DNA from: UMGS1696 sp964457685
Lineage (GTDB): Bacteria > Bacillota > Clostridia > Oscillospirales > CAG-272
Assembly (NCBI GenBank): GCA_964457685.1
Contig: CAYWFS010000033.1
Location: forward strand, 1 to 22,504
DNA length: 22,504 nt
Direction: 5' to 3'
This document shows, one piece after another, positions 1-7,273 of the stretch. The notes below the pieces were generated by a model, which worked only from the letters and a program-made list of their open reading frames with translations, was not told where the DNA came from and ran no database searches. A program made the translations under genes and the position numbers. Every line of letters begins with the position of its first letter. Within the stretch, counting starts at the first letter, position 1.

Positions 1-114
1 AACAAGGAGCTTCTCGGGTCGCACATAAAGTCGTGTGTTGTCGAGGACATAAGGGACGGACACGACGAGATACTCGACGAGCTTATAGACACGATTGGGA
101 AGATAATGAAGTGA
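1..114 (+). CDS. csoR: CsoR-like copper-sensing transcriptional repressor, 3' end only
   Basis: Only the last 37 codons are present; the gene begins outside the window. The tail contains a His-Ile-Lys-Ser-Cys segment (H8 and C12 of the visible part) followed by Val-Val and an acidic amphipathic helix ending in KIMK. This matches the C-terminal part of the CsoR/FrmR/RcnR (DUF156) family, where the His-x3-Cys pair provides two of the three Cu(I) ligands of CsoR; the third Cys would lie upstream, out of view. The family forms all-helical tetramers that leave DNA when they bind metal. A copper ATPase is the next gene on the same strand, which supports copper rather than formaldehyde or nickel as the signal. 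Assignment from 37 residues plus context is good but not certain; other DUF156 members share this tail. Confidence 0.75.
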   Translation, partial: NKELLGSHIKSCVVEDIRDGHDEILDELIDTIGKIMK

Positions 115-117
115 GGG

Positions 118-1023
118 GGAACCCTGACTTCGGACACCCCGGTTGGATGGAAGAAAGACTTCGTCTTTCAGATTGGATTTAATCCAACTTCGTTGGGAGA
201 TTGATGAAGAAAAAGCTCCGCTTTTTCAATTTGATTATATTTCCACTGTGCGTGGGGCATACAAGGAGGCTCAATCGCCGCCCCCTTGTAAATCCAGGCT
301 TTCAAACGGTGGAGTGCAATTTAAGGGTTTGCTTTCGTCTCCGCACGAATCCACTACTGGCGAAATGTAATGAGCAAGCTCATTCGGAGTAGAATAGGCT
401 AACCGCAGATAGTCGCTAGTATGTCTAAGGGGTTAGAGTTGCCATATAGTGTAGCTGAGTAGTGGAACTGTAATTTATAGATTGCCTATCGGGGAGAGAA
501 TACCTAATCCGAGGTTTGGTTGTGAACTAACCCATGAGTATCGCTTACAGTCCGTCAGCAGAACTAAATCCTCAATTTTCCATTTTTCATTCCCTCGAGC
601 AATGTAGAATGGATTTCCAATTCTGTAGGGCGGTGGCTTGCTGCCGCCACACAAACGAAACAGGCGAACATAAAGTAGGAAAAATGACGTTTGATTTACG
701 GACATATTGTTTGCTTTATAATTCAGACGGCGGGAGCAAGCCACCCGCCCTACGAAAGATTCAACAACCGCTTACAGTCCGTAAGACCAACCAAATCGCT
801 AATTTCTGCGGTTAGCCTATTTTACATCCCATTCGTCTATGCGTGACTGGTGCGACAACGAAAGAATATCATTCAGCTGACAACCACCGGATAGAAAGCC
901 GGTACTCCGAATGAGCTTGCTCATTCAAGGGGCAGGCGTTTGAACCCCTCTTGTATGCCCTCCGCATAGTGGCATAAGATAAAATTGAAAGACGAAGTCT
1001 TTCTACTTCTTCAATCATCCAAA
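118..1023. repeat. Hairpin-rich non-coding block with large imperfect inverted-repeat arms
   Basis: About 0.9 kb between csoR and copA shows no credible gene. The two flanks are inverted copies. Positions 369-391 and 903-925 are a perfect 23-bp inverted pair, 393-408 and 806-821 a perfect 16-bp pair, and 243-265 and 950-972 match at 20 of 23. The outer ends carry short palindromes (153-169, 209-227 and 987-1003). Inside lie a second inverted pair (625-648 with 729-753) and an imperfect 37-bp direct repeat (542-578 and 769-805). It could be a degenerate non-autonomous (MITE-like) mobile element with a second one nested in it, or a large structured RNA. No transposase, RNA family signature or clear target-site duplication was recognised. 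Confidence 0.7.
625..753. repeat. Inner inverted-repeat element (GTAGGGCGG-type ends)
   Basis: The ends 625-648 and 729-753 are inverted copies beginning GTAGGGCGG, then TGGCTTGCT and CCGCC, differing by one inserted base and one substitution. The 80 bp between them is AT-rich with no gene. The arrangement resembles a small MITE-type intergenic repeat lying inside the larger inverted-repeat block. No target-site duplication is evident at its borders. Confidence 0.55.
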
Positions 1024-1101
1024 GGATTTGGAGAAACTTTACCTCAAAAAAGTTTTGTTATAGCTTTTTTAAAAGACTGTATTTTATGAAAGGATATATT
1101 T

Positions 1102-3630
1102 ATGGAACAATTCAACGTAACGGGTATGAGCTGTGCCGCTTGCAGTGCCAGAGTCGAAAAGGCTGTCTCCGCTGTAAAGGGCGTTGATTCATGCTCTGTA
1201 AGCCTGCTCACAAATTCCATGGGAGTTGACGGAACAGCTTCTGCGGACGATATTATAAGAGCAGTTGAAAAGGCAGGCTACGGTGCGTCTCTCAAAGGGG
1301 CTGCCTCCTCCGCTCAGACTAAAAAAGGTGCCGATGAGCTTCGTGATACCGAAACCCCCGTCATGAAAAAAAGACTTGTCTCGTCTCTCGGCTTCCTTCT
1401 TGTGCTTATGTATTTCTCGATGGGGCATATGATGTGGAATTTCCCCGTGCCGCAGTTCTTCGAGAATAACCATGTTGCTCTCGGTATGCTTGAGATGATT
1501 TTAGCCGCCGTTGTCATGGTTATAAACCAAAAATTCTTCGTGAACGGCTTCAAGGGTCTTGTCCACCGCTCTCCCAATATGGATACCCTTGTTGCACTCG
1601 GAAGCTCTGCCGCCTTTGTCTACAGTACCTACGCTCTGTTTATGATGACGGAGGCTCAGAGACTCGGCGACATGGAGAGGGTAATGAGCCTTATGGACGA
1701 ATTCTATTTCGAGTCCGCCGCCATGATTCTCGCCCTCATTACGGTCGGTAAAATGCTCGAGGCTCGCTCAAAGGGTAAGACAACCGACGCACTCAGAAGC
1801 CTGATGGAGCTGTCTCCCGATACCGCATACGTCGAAAGAAACGGTGAGGTTGTCGCAATTCCCGTAGCCGACGTGAAAAAAGGGGACGTTTTCGTCGTGC
1901 GTCCGGGTGAGAGAATTCCTGTAGACGGTGTTATAATCGATGGAAGAGGGGCGGTAAACGAGTCCGCTCTCACCGGTGAAAGTATTCCCGTTGACAAAGA
2001 GGTGGGGGATGAGGTGTCCGCCGCTACCGTTAATGAATCGGGCTACCTCCGCTGTGAAGCCTCGAGAGTCGGTGAGGACACTACCCTTGCTCAGATAATC
2101 AAAATGGTCAGTGATGCCGCCGCTACAAAAGCTCCCATCGCTAAAATTGCGGACAAGGTGTCGGGGGTATTCGTGCCTGCCGTTATTTCAATCGCAGTTG
2201 TAACGACCGCTGTATGGCTTATCCTCGGTCAGAGCTTTGGCTTTGCGATTGCAAGAGGTATATCGGTTCTTGTAATAAGCTGTCCGTGTGCGTTAGGCCT
2301 TGCTACACCTGTCGCTATCATGGTCGGAAACGGAGTGGGTGCGAAAAACGGTATCTTATTTAAAACCGCACAGTCTCTCGAAAACGCAGGTCATACTCAA
2401 ATAGCAGTCCTCGATAAAACGGGAACAATAACAAAGGGTGAGCCTGAGGTAACTGACGTTGCACCGGTAGATGACGAAAGCTATCTTCTCGAAAGAGCGT
2501 ACTCCCTTGAAGTGAAAAGCTCGCATCCTCTTGCAAAAGCCGTTGTCGGATACGGTGAAAAGCTCGGTCTTGTCGCACATGAGACGGAGGATTTCACAAA
2601 CGAGACGGGTCACGGACTTTTCGCTCGCTATGACGGTCGTGAGCTGAGGGGAGGAAACAGAAAATATATCTCCGCCTTTGCGAAAATTCCAAGCGACATG
2701 GAAAAACTTGCGGATGAAATGGCAAAAAGCGGAAAAACACCACTGTTCTTCTCGGAAAACGACAGACTTCTCGGTATAATCGCAGTTGCCGACGTTATTA
2801 AGGAAGAAAGCCGTGAGGCAGTCGCACAGCTTAAAAATATGGGAATCCGTGTCGTAATGCTGACGGGAGACAATAATGCAACAGCCCGTGCCATCGGTGA
2901 AGCGGCGGGAGTGGATGAGGTAATATCGGACGTTCTTCCCGACGGAAAGGAAAGAGAGGTTCGCAGACTCATGAAGGAGGGCAAGGTTGCAATGGTCGGA
3001 GACGGCATAAACGACGCACCGGCTCTCACTGCGGCAGACATTGGAATAGCGATCGGAGCAGGTACGGATGTTGCGATAGATGCGGCGGATATTGTGCTTA
3101 TGAATTCAAAGCTGACGGATGTTCCTGCGGCGGTAAGACTCAGCAGAGGTACGATAAGAAACATTCACGAGAACCTGTTCTGGGCATTTTTCTACAATAT
3201 TATAGGAATACCCCTTGCGGCAGGCGTGTATATCTCCCTCCTCGGCTGGCAGATGAATCCCATGTTCGGAGCAGCCGCCATGAGCCTCTCCAGCTTCTGT
3301 GTGGTAACGAACGCACTGAGACTGAATCTGCTGAATATACATGACCCGAAGCACGACAAGCGTGCAAGTGACAGACGTGCAAAAGACAGACGAACTCATT
3401 CGAAAAACGGCAATGACACAAGCGGTGAGGAGACCGTTACCCTGAAAATCGAGGGAATGATGTGTTCACATTGCGAGGCTTCGGTTAAAAACGCACTCGA
3501 GGGAGTGGACGGAGTAATATCCGCTGTGGCAGACCATGAAAAGGGAGAAGCCGTTGCGGTGATAAAATCGGGTACAAAGCTGTCGAAAATGAAAAAAGCC
3601 GTCAAAAACGAGGGCTACAAGGTAATATAA
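1102..3630 (+). CDS. copA: Copper-translocating P1B-type ATPase with N- and C-terminal HMA domains
   Basis: Integral membrane pump that uses ATP to export Cu(I). The 842-aa protein begins with a heavy-metal-associated domain (CxxC at C11 and C14). An eight-helix membrane core follows: actuator motif TGES at 291-294, the metal-site CPC at 394-396, phosphorylation motif DKTGT at D438, the P1B nucleotide-site HP at 475-476, TGDN at 588 and GDGINDAP at 633-640. All catalytic motifs are intact. After the last helix comes a Lys/Arg/Asp-rich linker and a second HMA domain (CxxC at C788 and C791), a CopZ-like module fused to the pump; a C-terminal HMA is less common than N-terminal ones. GAAAGGA at 1088-1094 is a good ribosome site for this ATG. 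Its partner is probably the csoR gene upstream, now about 1 kb away. Copper is favoured over silver by family; the metal was not proven. Confidence 0.95.
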   Translation: MEQFNVTGMSCAACSARVEKAVSAVKGVDSCSVSLLTNSMGVDGTASADDIIRAVEKAGYGASLKGAASSAQTKKGADELRDTETPVMKKRLVSSLGFLLVLMYFSMGHMMWNFPVPQFFENNHVALGMLEMILAAVVMVINQKFFVNGFKGLVHRSPNMDTLVALGSSAAFVYSTYALFMMTEAQRLGDMERVMSLMDEFYFESAAMILALITVGKMLEARSKGKTTDALRSLMELSPDTAYVERNGEVVAIPVADVKKGDVFVVRPGERIPVDGVIIDGRGAVNESALTGESIPVDKEVGDEVSAATVNESGYLRCEASRVGEDTTLAQIIKMVSDAAATKAPIAKIADKVSGVFVPAVISIAVVTTAVWLILGQSFGFAIARGISVLVISCPCALGLATPVAIMVGNGVGAKNGILFKTAQSLENAGHTQIAVLDKTGTITKGEPEVTDVAPVDDESYLLERAYSLEVKSSHPLAKAVVGYGEKLGLVAHETEDFTNETGHGLFARYDGRELRGGNRKYISAFAKIPSDMEKLADEMAKSGKTPLFFSENDRLLGIIAVADVIKEESREAVAQLKNMGIRVVMLTGDNNATARAIGEAAGVDEVISDVLPDGKEREVRRLMKEGKVAMVGDGINDAPALTAADIGIAIGAGTDVAIDAADIVLMNSKLTDVPAAVRLSRGTIRNIHENLFWAFFYNIIGIPLAAGVYISLLGWQMNPMFGAAAMSLSSFCVVTNALRLNLLNIHDPKHDKRASDRRAKDRRTHSKNGNDTSGEETVTLKIEGMMCSHCEASVKNALEGVDGVISAVADHEKGEAVAVIKSGTKLSKMKKAVKNEGYKVI

Positions 3631-3636
3631 AACAAA

Positions 3637-3732
3637 AACGAACGGAAGAGTGATGTGAACTCCAAAAGTCAGAGTAAAAATCTAACGATTGGGAGGTCAC
3701 ATCAAAGTACATTTTCCGTTCGTTCTTTTTTT
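3637..3732 (+). terminator. Long two-storey terminator downstream of copA
   Basis: An 11-bp perfect outer stem (3637-3647 with 3714-3724) is followed by a T7 run. Nested inside is a second stem, TGATGTGA at 3651-3658 with TCACATCA at 3696-3703, extended by an ACTCC/GGGAGG pairing. The whole hairpin spans almost 90 nt, far longer than a minimal intrinsic terminator, and is capped by an A-rich loop of about 27 nt. It begins 6 nt after the copA stop codon. Confidence 0.8.
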
Positions 3733-3738
3733 GAGAAT

Positions 3739-3782
3739 TAAAAATGGCGTTTGCAGTCCGAAGACCGTAAACGCCGTCTTTT
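3739..3782 (-). terminator. Intrinsic terminator of the minus-strand tRNA-Thr gene
   Basis: Arms 3746-3758 and 3763-3775 (GGCGTTT...AAACGCC with inner GTC/GAC) enclose a 4-nt loop. Read on the minus strand the hairpin follows the tRNA 3' end and is followed by a T run. T residues also follow it on the plus strand, so it may act in both directions and insulate copA from the tRNA. Confidence 0.75.
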
Positions 3783-3784
3783 TA

Positions 3785-3857
3785 AGCTAATACCCGGATT
3801 CGAACCGGGGACCTCATCCTTACCAAGGATGTGCTCTACCAACTGAGCCATATTAGC
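3785..3857 (-). tRNA. tRNA-Thr (anticodon GGT)
   Basis: On the minus strand the sequence folds as a full cloverleaf. The 7-bp acceptor stem pairs GCTAATA with TATTAGC, the D arm is GCTC/GAGC, and the anticodon stem CATCC/GGATG encloses the loop TTGGTAA (anticodon GGT, reading ACC and ACT threonine codons). The T arm is CCGGG/CCCGG with TTCGAAT. The discriminator base is T and CCA is not encoded, as in some Firmicute tRNA-Thr genes. It stands alone, with its own promoter (3890-3918) and terminator. Confidence 0.95.
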
Positions 3858-3889
3858 ATATTCGATTAGCTGAGTAATTCAGCTCTATT

Positions 3890-3918
3890 ATTATATCAAA
3901 GATGTGCGGTTTTGTCAA
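3890..3918 (-). promoter_or_regulatory. Consensus sigma-A promoter of tRNA-Thr
   Basis: On the minus strand, TTGACA (3913-3918) and TATAAT (3890-3895) are separated by exactly 17 bp, a perfect consensus match as expected for a stable RNA gene. The -10 box lies about 32 bp upstream of the tRNA 5' end. Confidence 0.85.
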
Positions 3919-4053
3919 TAGCTTTTTTAAGAATTTTTTGAAATATAAGGGGTTGCAAATTGAAGCAAGCGTGGGTTAATGAGGAAAAAAGCGGAAAAGA
4001 ACATATATCGGGAGTTTATGCGATTTGTCGGCAGTAACTTTAAAAAACCGCTA

Positions 4054-4081
4054 TTGACTATTTTGCAAAAAACTGTATAAT
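4054..4081 (+). promoter_or_regulatory. Sigma-A promoter of the SLH-protein gene
   Basis: TTGACT at 4054-4059 and TATAAT at 4076-4081 are separated by 16 bp, with TG just before the -10 box. Initiation is expected near 4088, which excludes the in-frame ATG at 4084 as the translation start and supports the ATG at 4123. Confidence 0.8.
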
Positions 4082-4122
4082 TTATGTATAACGGAAAGTA
4101 TTCGGAAAGAAAGGAATTTGAG

Positions 4123-5682
4123 ATGAGATACAAATCGGCAAAAATATTTGCAGGTGCTGTTTTATGCTCACTTGCTTTAACCTTTGGAGCTTTCGGAGGC
4201 GAAATTTCAGCCGTTCGCTCATATAACGGGCAGTTTTCGGACATTTCCTCCTCCGACTGGTATTACGAGAGTGTATCCGGTGCGTATTCTCTCGGGATAA
4301 TCTCCGGGGTGGACGATACGCATTTTTCACCGAACGGTACTGTCACCGTGGCTCAGGCGATAAAAATAGCCGCATCCTGTCATCAGCTTCTTGCAGACGG
4401 ATACACGACTGAGCTTGACGGTGGGGACAACTGGTATGACGGATACCTTTCATATGCTAAGGCAAACGGTATTGTTACGGAGGAATATGACAGCTACACC
4501 GTCCCCGCAACAAGAGCCCAGACTGCCGTTCTTCTTTCCCGTGCCATAGTTTCCTCGGGAGAATCGTTTGAGGTGATAAACTCCGCTTCCCTCGGGTCTC
4601 TTGCGGATGTATCGGGTGAGGAATGGTACGCGGGTGCTGTATACAGGCTCTACAAATGGGGAATAATGACGGGGCAGGACGGATACATAAATCCCGAAAG
4701 CTCGATAAAGAGAAGTGAAATAAGTGCGATAGTGCTGAGAATAGCGTACCCCGAAAAGAGAGTCGATACAAGCGGCAGCAATTCAAGCGGTACATCGGCT
4801 ACTTCAAGCAGTGCTTCGACAAATCAAAGGGATGACTCGGTAAGCTCGATACGTCTTTACGGCGGAGATGTAACTGAGCGTAAGTTCACGGGAATCACCT
4901 CGTTTGCGGCTCAGTTCAAGTCCTCGGGCGGAGAATGGGCAAGCGACAAATCGTATTCACTTGAGCTTGTGAATGAGCTTATAATAGAAAAAGACAATAT
5001 TTCATTCAGGCTTTACAAAAACTCTGGTTATGAGGCTCTCGGTATCGTAAGAGGATGGCTCGGAGGCTGTGCTACGGGTGAAAACGGCGTGCAGATAAGA
5101 GAGGCTTCGGAATGCTATGCGGAGCTTAACGATATGTTCTATCTGTTTATCGACGGTGAGAGGGAGACCTTCTCGGAGCTTTGGTATGCCGACCACGGAG
5201 ACTACACCACATATGCCCTTTATTTTGACGAGGATGTAAAGCTCGGCGGTGCTGAGGTAATAGAGCTGATGTGCGGAAAATACGATGATGAAACCCTGTC
5301 TCTTTGCGGACTCGGTGAGCTGTCGTCTCTTATAGAGAATGCGGAAAAATCCCTTGTTTATGGGGAAAAAGAAAAGACGGAGGACACCTCTGACGCAATC
5401 TCCGACACCGACAGCTTTGTTTCGGCACTTGCGGACGCAAAAAACGGAGCGGATATTTTGTTTGAGCAGAGAAATTCACGCTGTACAGTTCTCTACGGAA
5501 GCGGACTTTACGGAAGCGGAAGTGACAGCTACCGACTTGTGCTTATCTACAACAACGGAACCGTGCAGACGCTTTGCAATCAGAGAATAGCAAGCATTCG
5601 TATGGCAGACGGAGTTATGTATTACTCCCTTACCGCACCGGACGGAAAAGCGATACAGTACGGAATAAACTTCGGAGAATGA
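4123..5682 (+). CDS. Secreted S-layer homology (SLH) domain protein, unknown C-terminal domain
   Basis: The 519-aa product has a signal peptide (basic MRYKSAK, then a hydrophobic stretch to about residue 26). Three SLH-like repeats follow at about 38-82, 100-150 and 157-210, each with the usual aromatic D-W-Y start and a late G-I block. SLH triplets anchor proteins to pyruvylated cell-wall polymers. A Ser/Thr/Gly/Asn-rich linker (about 212-240) leads to a 280-residue C-terminal region with no motif I recognise, rich in Tyr, Asp and Glu, presumably exposed at the surface. The start at 4123 is chosen because the -10 box ends at 4081 and AAAGGAA lies shortly before this ATG. The gene appears monocistronic. 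A scaffold, adhesin or enzyme role for the C-terminal region cannot be told from sequence. Confidence 0.85.
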   Translation: MRYKSAKIFAGAVLCSLALTFGAFGGEISAVRSYNGQFSDISSSDWYYESVSGAYSLGIISGVDDTHFSPNGTVTVAQAIKIAASCHQLLADGYTTELDGGDNWYDGYLSYAKANGIVTEEYDSYTVPATRAQTAVLLSRAIVSSGESFEVINSASLGSLADVSGEEWYAGAVYRLYKWGIMTGQDGYINPESSIKRSEISAIVLRIAYPEKRVDTSGSNSSGTSATSSSASTNQRDDSVSSIRLYGGDVTERKFTGITSFAAQFKSSGGEWASDKSYSLELVNELIIEKDNISFRLYKNSGYEALGIVRGWLGGCATGENGVQIREASECYAELNDMFYLFIDGERETFSELWYADHGDYTTYALYFDEDVKLGGAEVIELMCGKYDDETLSLCGLGELSSLIENAEKSLVYGEKEKTEDTSDAISDTDSFVSALADAKNGADILFEQRNSRCTVLYGSGLYGSGSDSYRLVLIYNNGTVQTLCNQRIASIRMADGVMYYSLTAPDGKAIQYGINFGE

Positions 5683-5731
5683 CGGAAAAAGCCGTAGGGT
5701 GCATATTTTTGCCCTTGTTTATAAAATAAAC

Positions 5732-5760
5732 TTGATTTTTCGGGCAATATGTATTACAAT
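5732..5760 (+). promoter_or_regulatory. Promoter of pfkA
   Basis: TTGATT at 5732-5737 and TACAAT at 5755-5760 have a 17-bp spacer. Initiation just downstream gives a leader of roughly 40 nt before the chosen ATG at 5810. Confidence 0.65.
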
Positions 5761-5809
5761 AGGCTTAATAAAAGAAAGTAACACGGAAATCGTGAAAGGA
5801 ATGATAAAT

Positions 5810-6910
5810 ATGGAAAAGAAGTTCAGAAAGATAGGCGTTCTTACCTCCGGCGGTGACGCTCCCGGAATGAATGCCGCTATAAGAGCAGTTGCAAAGGCCG
5901 CAAACGCAAGAGGTGTTGAGGTTGTAGGTATAATCGGCGGCTACAGAGGTATGATACACGATGAAATGACCGCTCTTACAAATCGTGTTGTATCCAATAT
6001 AATAGATCTCTCGGGTACATTCCTTTATTCCGACAGATGCCTTGAATTCAAGGAAGAAGCCGGTATGCAGAAGGCTATAGAGACTCTTAAGAAGCACGAA
6101 ATCGACGGTATTATCGCTATCGGCGGTGACGGAACCTTCAGAGGAGCTACAGACCTTTCTCAGAGAGGTATTCCCACAATCGGTATCCCCGGAACAATCG
6201 ACAACGACATCACAGCTTCCGACAACACTATCGGCTTTAACACTGCTATGCAGTCCGTTATCGAAAACGTAGACAGACTTCGTGACACCTGCGAATCCCA
6301 CGCAAGATGTAACATCATCGAGGTAATGGGCAGAGGTGCCGGAGACATCACTCTTAACACAGCTATTGCTTCCGGTGCTGTTGCCGCTGTTATTCCCGAA
6401 TGCCCCTTTGATGAAGAAGCGTGCATTAACAAGATTATCAAGCTCCGCAGAGAGGGTCAGAGATCCTTTATCATCATCGTTTCCGAAGCATTCCCCGAAT
6501 ACGGTGAAGAGCTGAAGAAGAAGATTGACAGCATTACAAAGGAGCTTGCCGAAAAGGAAGGAAACGACAGACTTTGGGTAGAGACAAAATTCTGCCGTCT
6601 TGCTCACGTTGTAAGAGGCGGTACTCCCACTCTTTCCGACAGACTTCTCGCTTCCAAGATGGGTGTTCGTGCGGTTGACGAGCTTCTTGCAGGTAACTCC
6701 GACATCATCATTGTTGAAAGACAGGGTGAGGTTACAACCTGCGGTATCGGCTGGTCTCAGGTACTCGACCGTATGTACAAGGGTACACTTAAGCCCGGCA
6801 TGACCGACAAGTATTCCGAGGAAGAGCTTGATGAAATGAGAGCGTTCATTGCCGAAAAGAAGGAAGTCTTCAAGAAGACCTACGCTATCCTTAACGAGCT
6901 TGCCGACTGA
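5810..6910 (+). CDS. pfkA: ATP-dependent 6-phosphofructokinase
   Basis: Cytoplasmic enzyme that phosphorylates fructose 6-phosphate to fructose 1,6-bisphosphate, the committed step of glycolysis. The 366-aa protein begins with the nucleotide-binding turn TSGGDAPGMNAAIRA. It has GGDGT at 105-109 and PGTIDND at 127-133, with the catalytic aspartates D131 and D133. Glycine at both discriminator positions (GGDGT rather than GGDDT, PGT rather than PKT) marks an ATP user rather than a pyrophosphate user. A later MGRGAGD block and RGGTPTLSDR match the sugar-phosphate site. At 366 aa it is longer than the roughly 320-aa PfkA type and nearer to longer clade III-like enzymes. The ATG at 5810 is preferred because AAAGGA at 5795-5800 sits 9 nt before it; the ATG at 5801 is too close to that site, and 5699 lies upstream of the promoter. 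Confidence 0.93.
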   Translation: MEKKFRKIGVLTSGGDAPGMNAAIRAVAKAANARGVEVVGIIGGYRGMIHDEMTALTNRVVSNIIDLSGTFLYSDRCLEFKEEAGMQKAIETLKKHEIDGIIAIGGDGTFRGATDLSQRGIPTIGIPGTIDNDITASDNTIGFNTAMQSVIENVDRLRDTCESHARCNIIEVMGRGAGDITLNTAIASGAVAAVIPECPFDEEACINKIIKLRREGQRSFIIIVSEAFPEYGEELKKKIDSITKELAEKEGNDRLWVETKFCRLAHVVRGGTPTLSDRLLASKMGVRAVDELLAGNSDIIIVERQGEVTTCGIGWSQVLDRMYKGTLKPGMTDKYSEEELDEMRAFIAEKKEVFKKTYAILNELAD

Positions 6911-6937
6911 GTATAGCTTCAAATAACAAAACGAATA

Positions 6938-6985
6938 TAAAGCCGTCTTCGGGTGAGGTGATTTGCCCGTTTGTCGGCTTTTTTT
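6938..6985 (+). terminator. Intrinsic terminator after pfkA
   Basis: AAAGCCG pairs with CGGCTTT, with an inner CGGG/CCCG helix, followed by a T run. It lies about 28 nt after the pfkA stop. The remaining bases up to the atp promoter (6990-7170) show no gene or clear signal. Confidence 0.85.
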
Positions 6986-7172
6986 ATGTTGACGCGGAAA
7001 AGTAGCGAAAACCGACTTTTGAATATACGTGAATTTCGGGATGAAGCGGCGGAGTTTGATTAATTTATCATGCGTTATAGAATGCACAAAAACGGTACTG
7101 AAACGAACAATATGTGAGCGGGAAATTAACCGCAAGACTTGAAAATTTGCAAATAAAAAGGGTGTTTTCCCC

Positions 7173-7201
7173 TTGCAAAGAGTTAAAACGGATGGTATAA
7201 T
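7173..7201 (+). promoter_or_regulatory. Promoter of the ATP synthase operon
   Basis: TTGCAA at 7173-7178 and TATAAT at 7196-7201 are separated by 17 bp, with an extended -10 TGG immediately before TATAAT. It is the only strong promoter seen upstream of the nine atp genes. Confidence 0.82.
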
Positions 7202-7207
7202 TGTAAC

Positions 7208-7233
7208 GGTATCTTATGTAAAATAACGATACC
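7208..7233 (+). promoter_or_regulatory. 5'-leader hairpin of the atp operon mRNA
   Basis: GGTATC at 7208-7213 pairs with GATACC at 7228-7233, extended by TTAT/ATAA with one bulge and a short A-rich loop. It would lie at or next to the 5' end of the transcript and could protect the mRNA. No T run follows, so it is not a terminator. Confidence 0.5.
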
Positions 7234-7273
7234 TGCGTATGTCATAAAAAACATATATTTTTCGGAGAGAAAT

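Noticed and set aside
143..815. Short open frames within the csoR-copA repeat block
   Set aside because: They run through hairpins and inverted repeats on both strands, share no recognisable motif and lack ribosome sites; the region is better read as non-coding.
118..1023. Group II intron, IS-associated or known large ornate RNA
   Set aside because: A GTGCG occurs near 850, but no domain V-like hairpin, reverse transcriptase or transposase was found, and I could not match a known RNA consensus by eye. Left as an unclassified repeat/structured block.
4084..4122. Earlier in-frame ATG (4084) for the SLH protein
   Set aside because: It lies 3 bases after the -10 box, upstream of the expected transcription start, and would bury the signal peptide behind 13 hydrophilic residues.
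6110..6210. Pyrophosphate-dependent phosphofructokinase
   Set aside because: Both discriminator positions are Gly (GGDGT, PGTIDND); pyrophosphate enzymes have Asp and Lys there.
5765..7135. A 456-codon open frame on the minus strand opposite pfkA
   Set aside because: It overlaps an unmistakable pfkA in full, has odd Cys/Ser/Val-rich composition with no domain, and runs through both the pfkA promoter and terminator. It is a by-product of pfkA codon bias.
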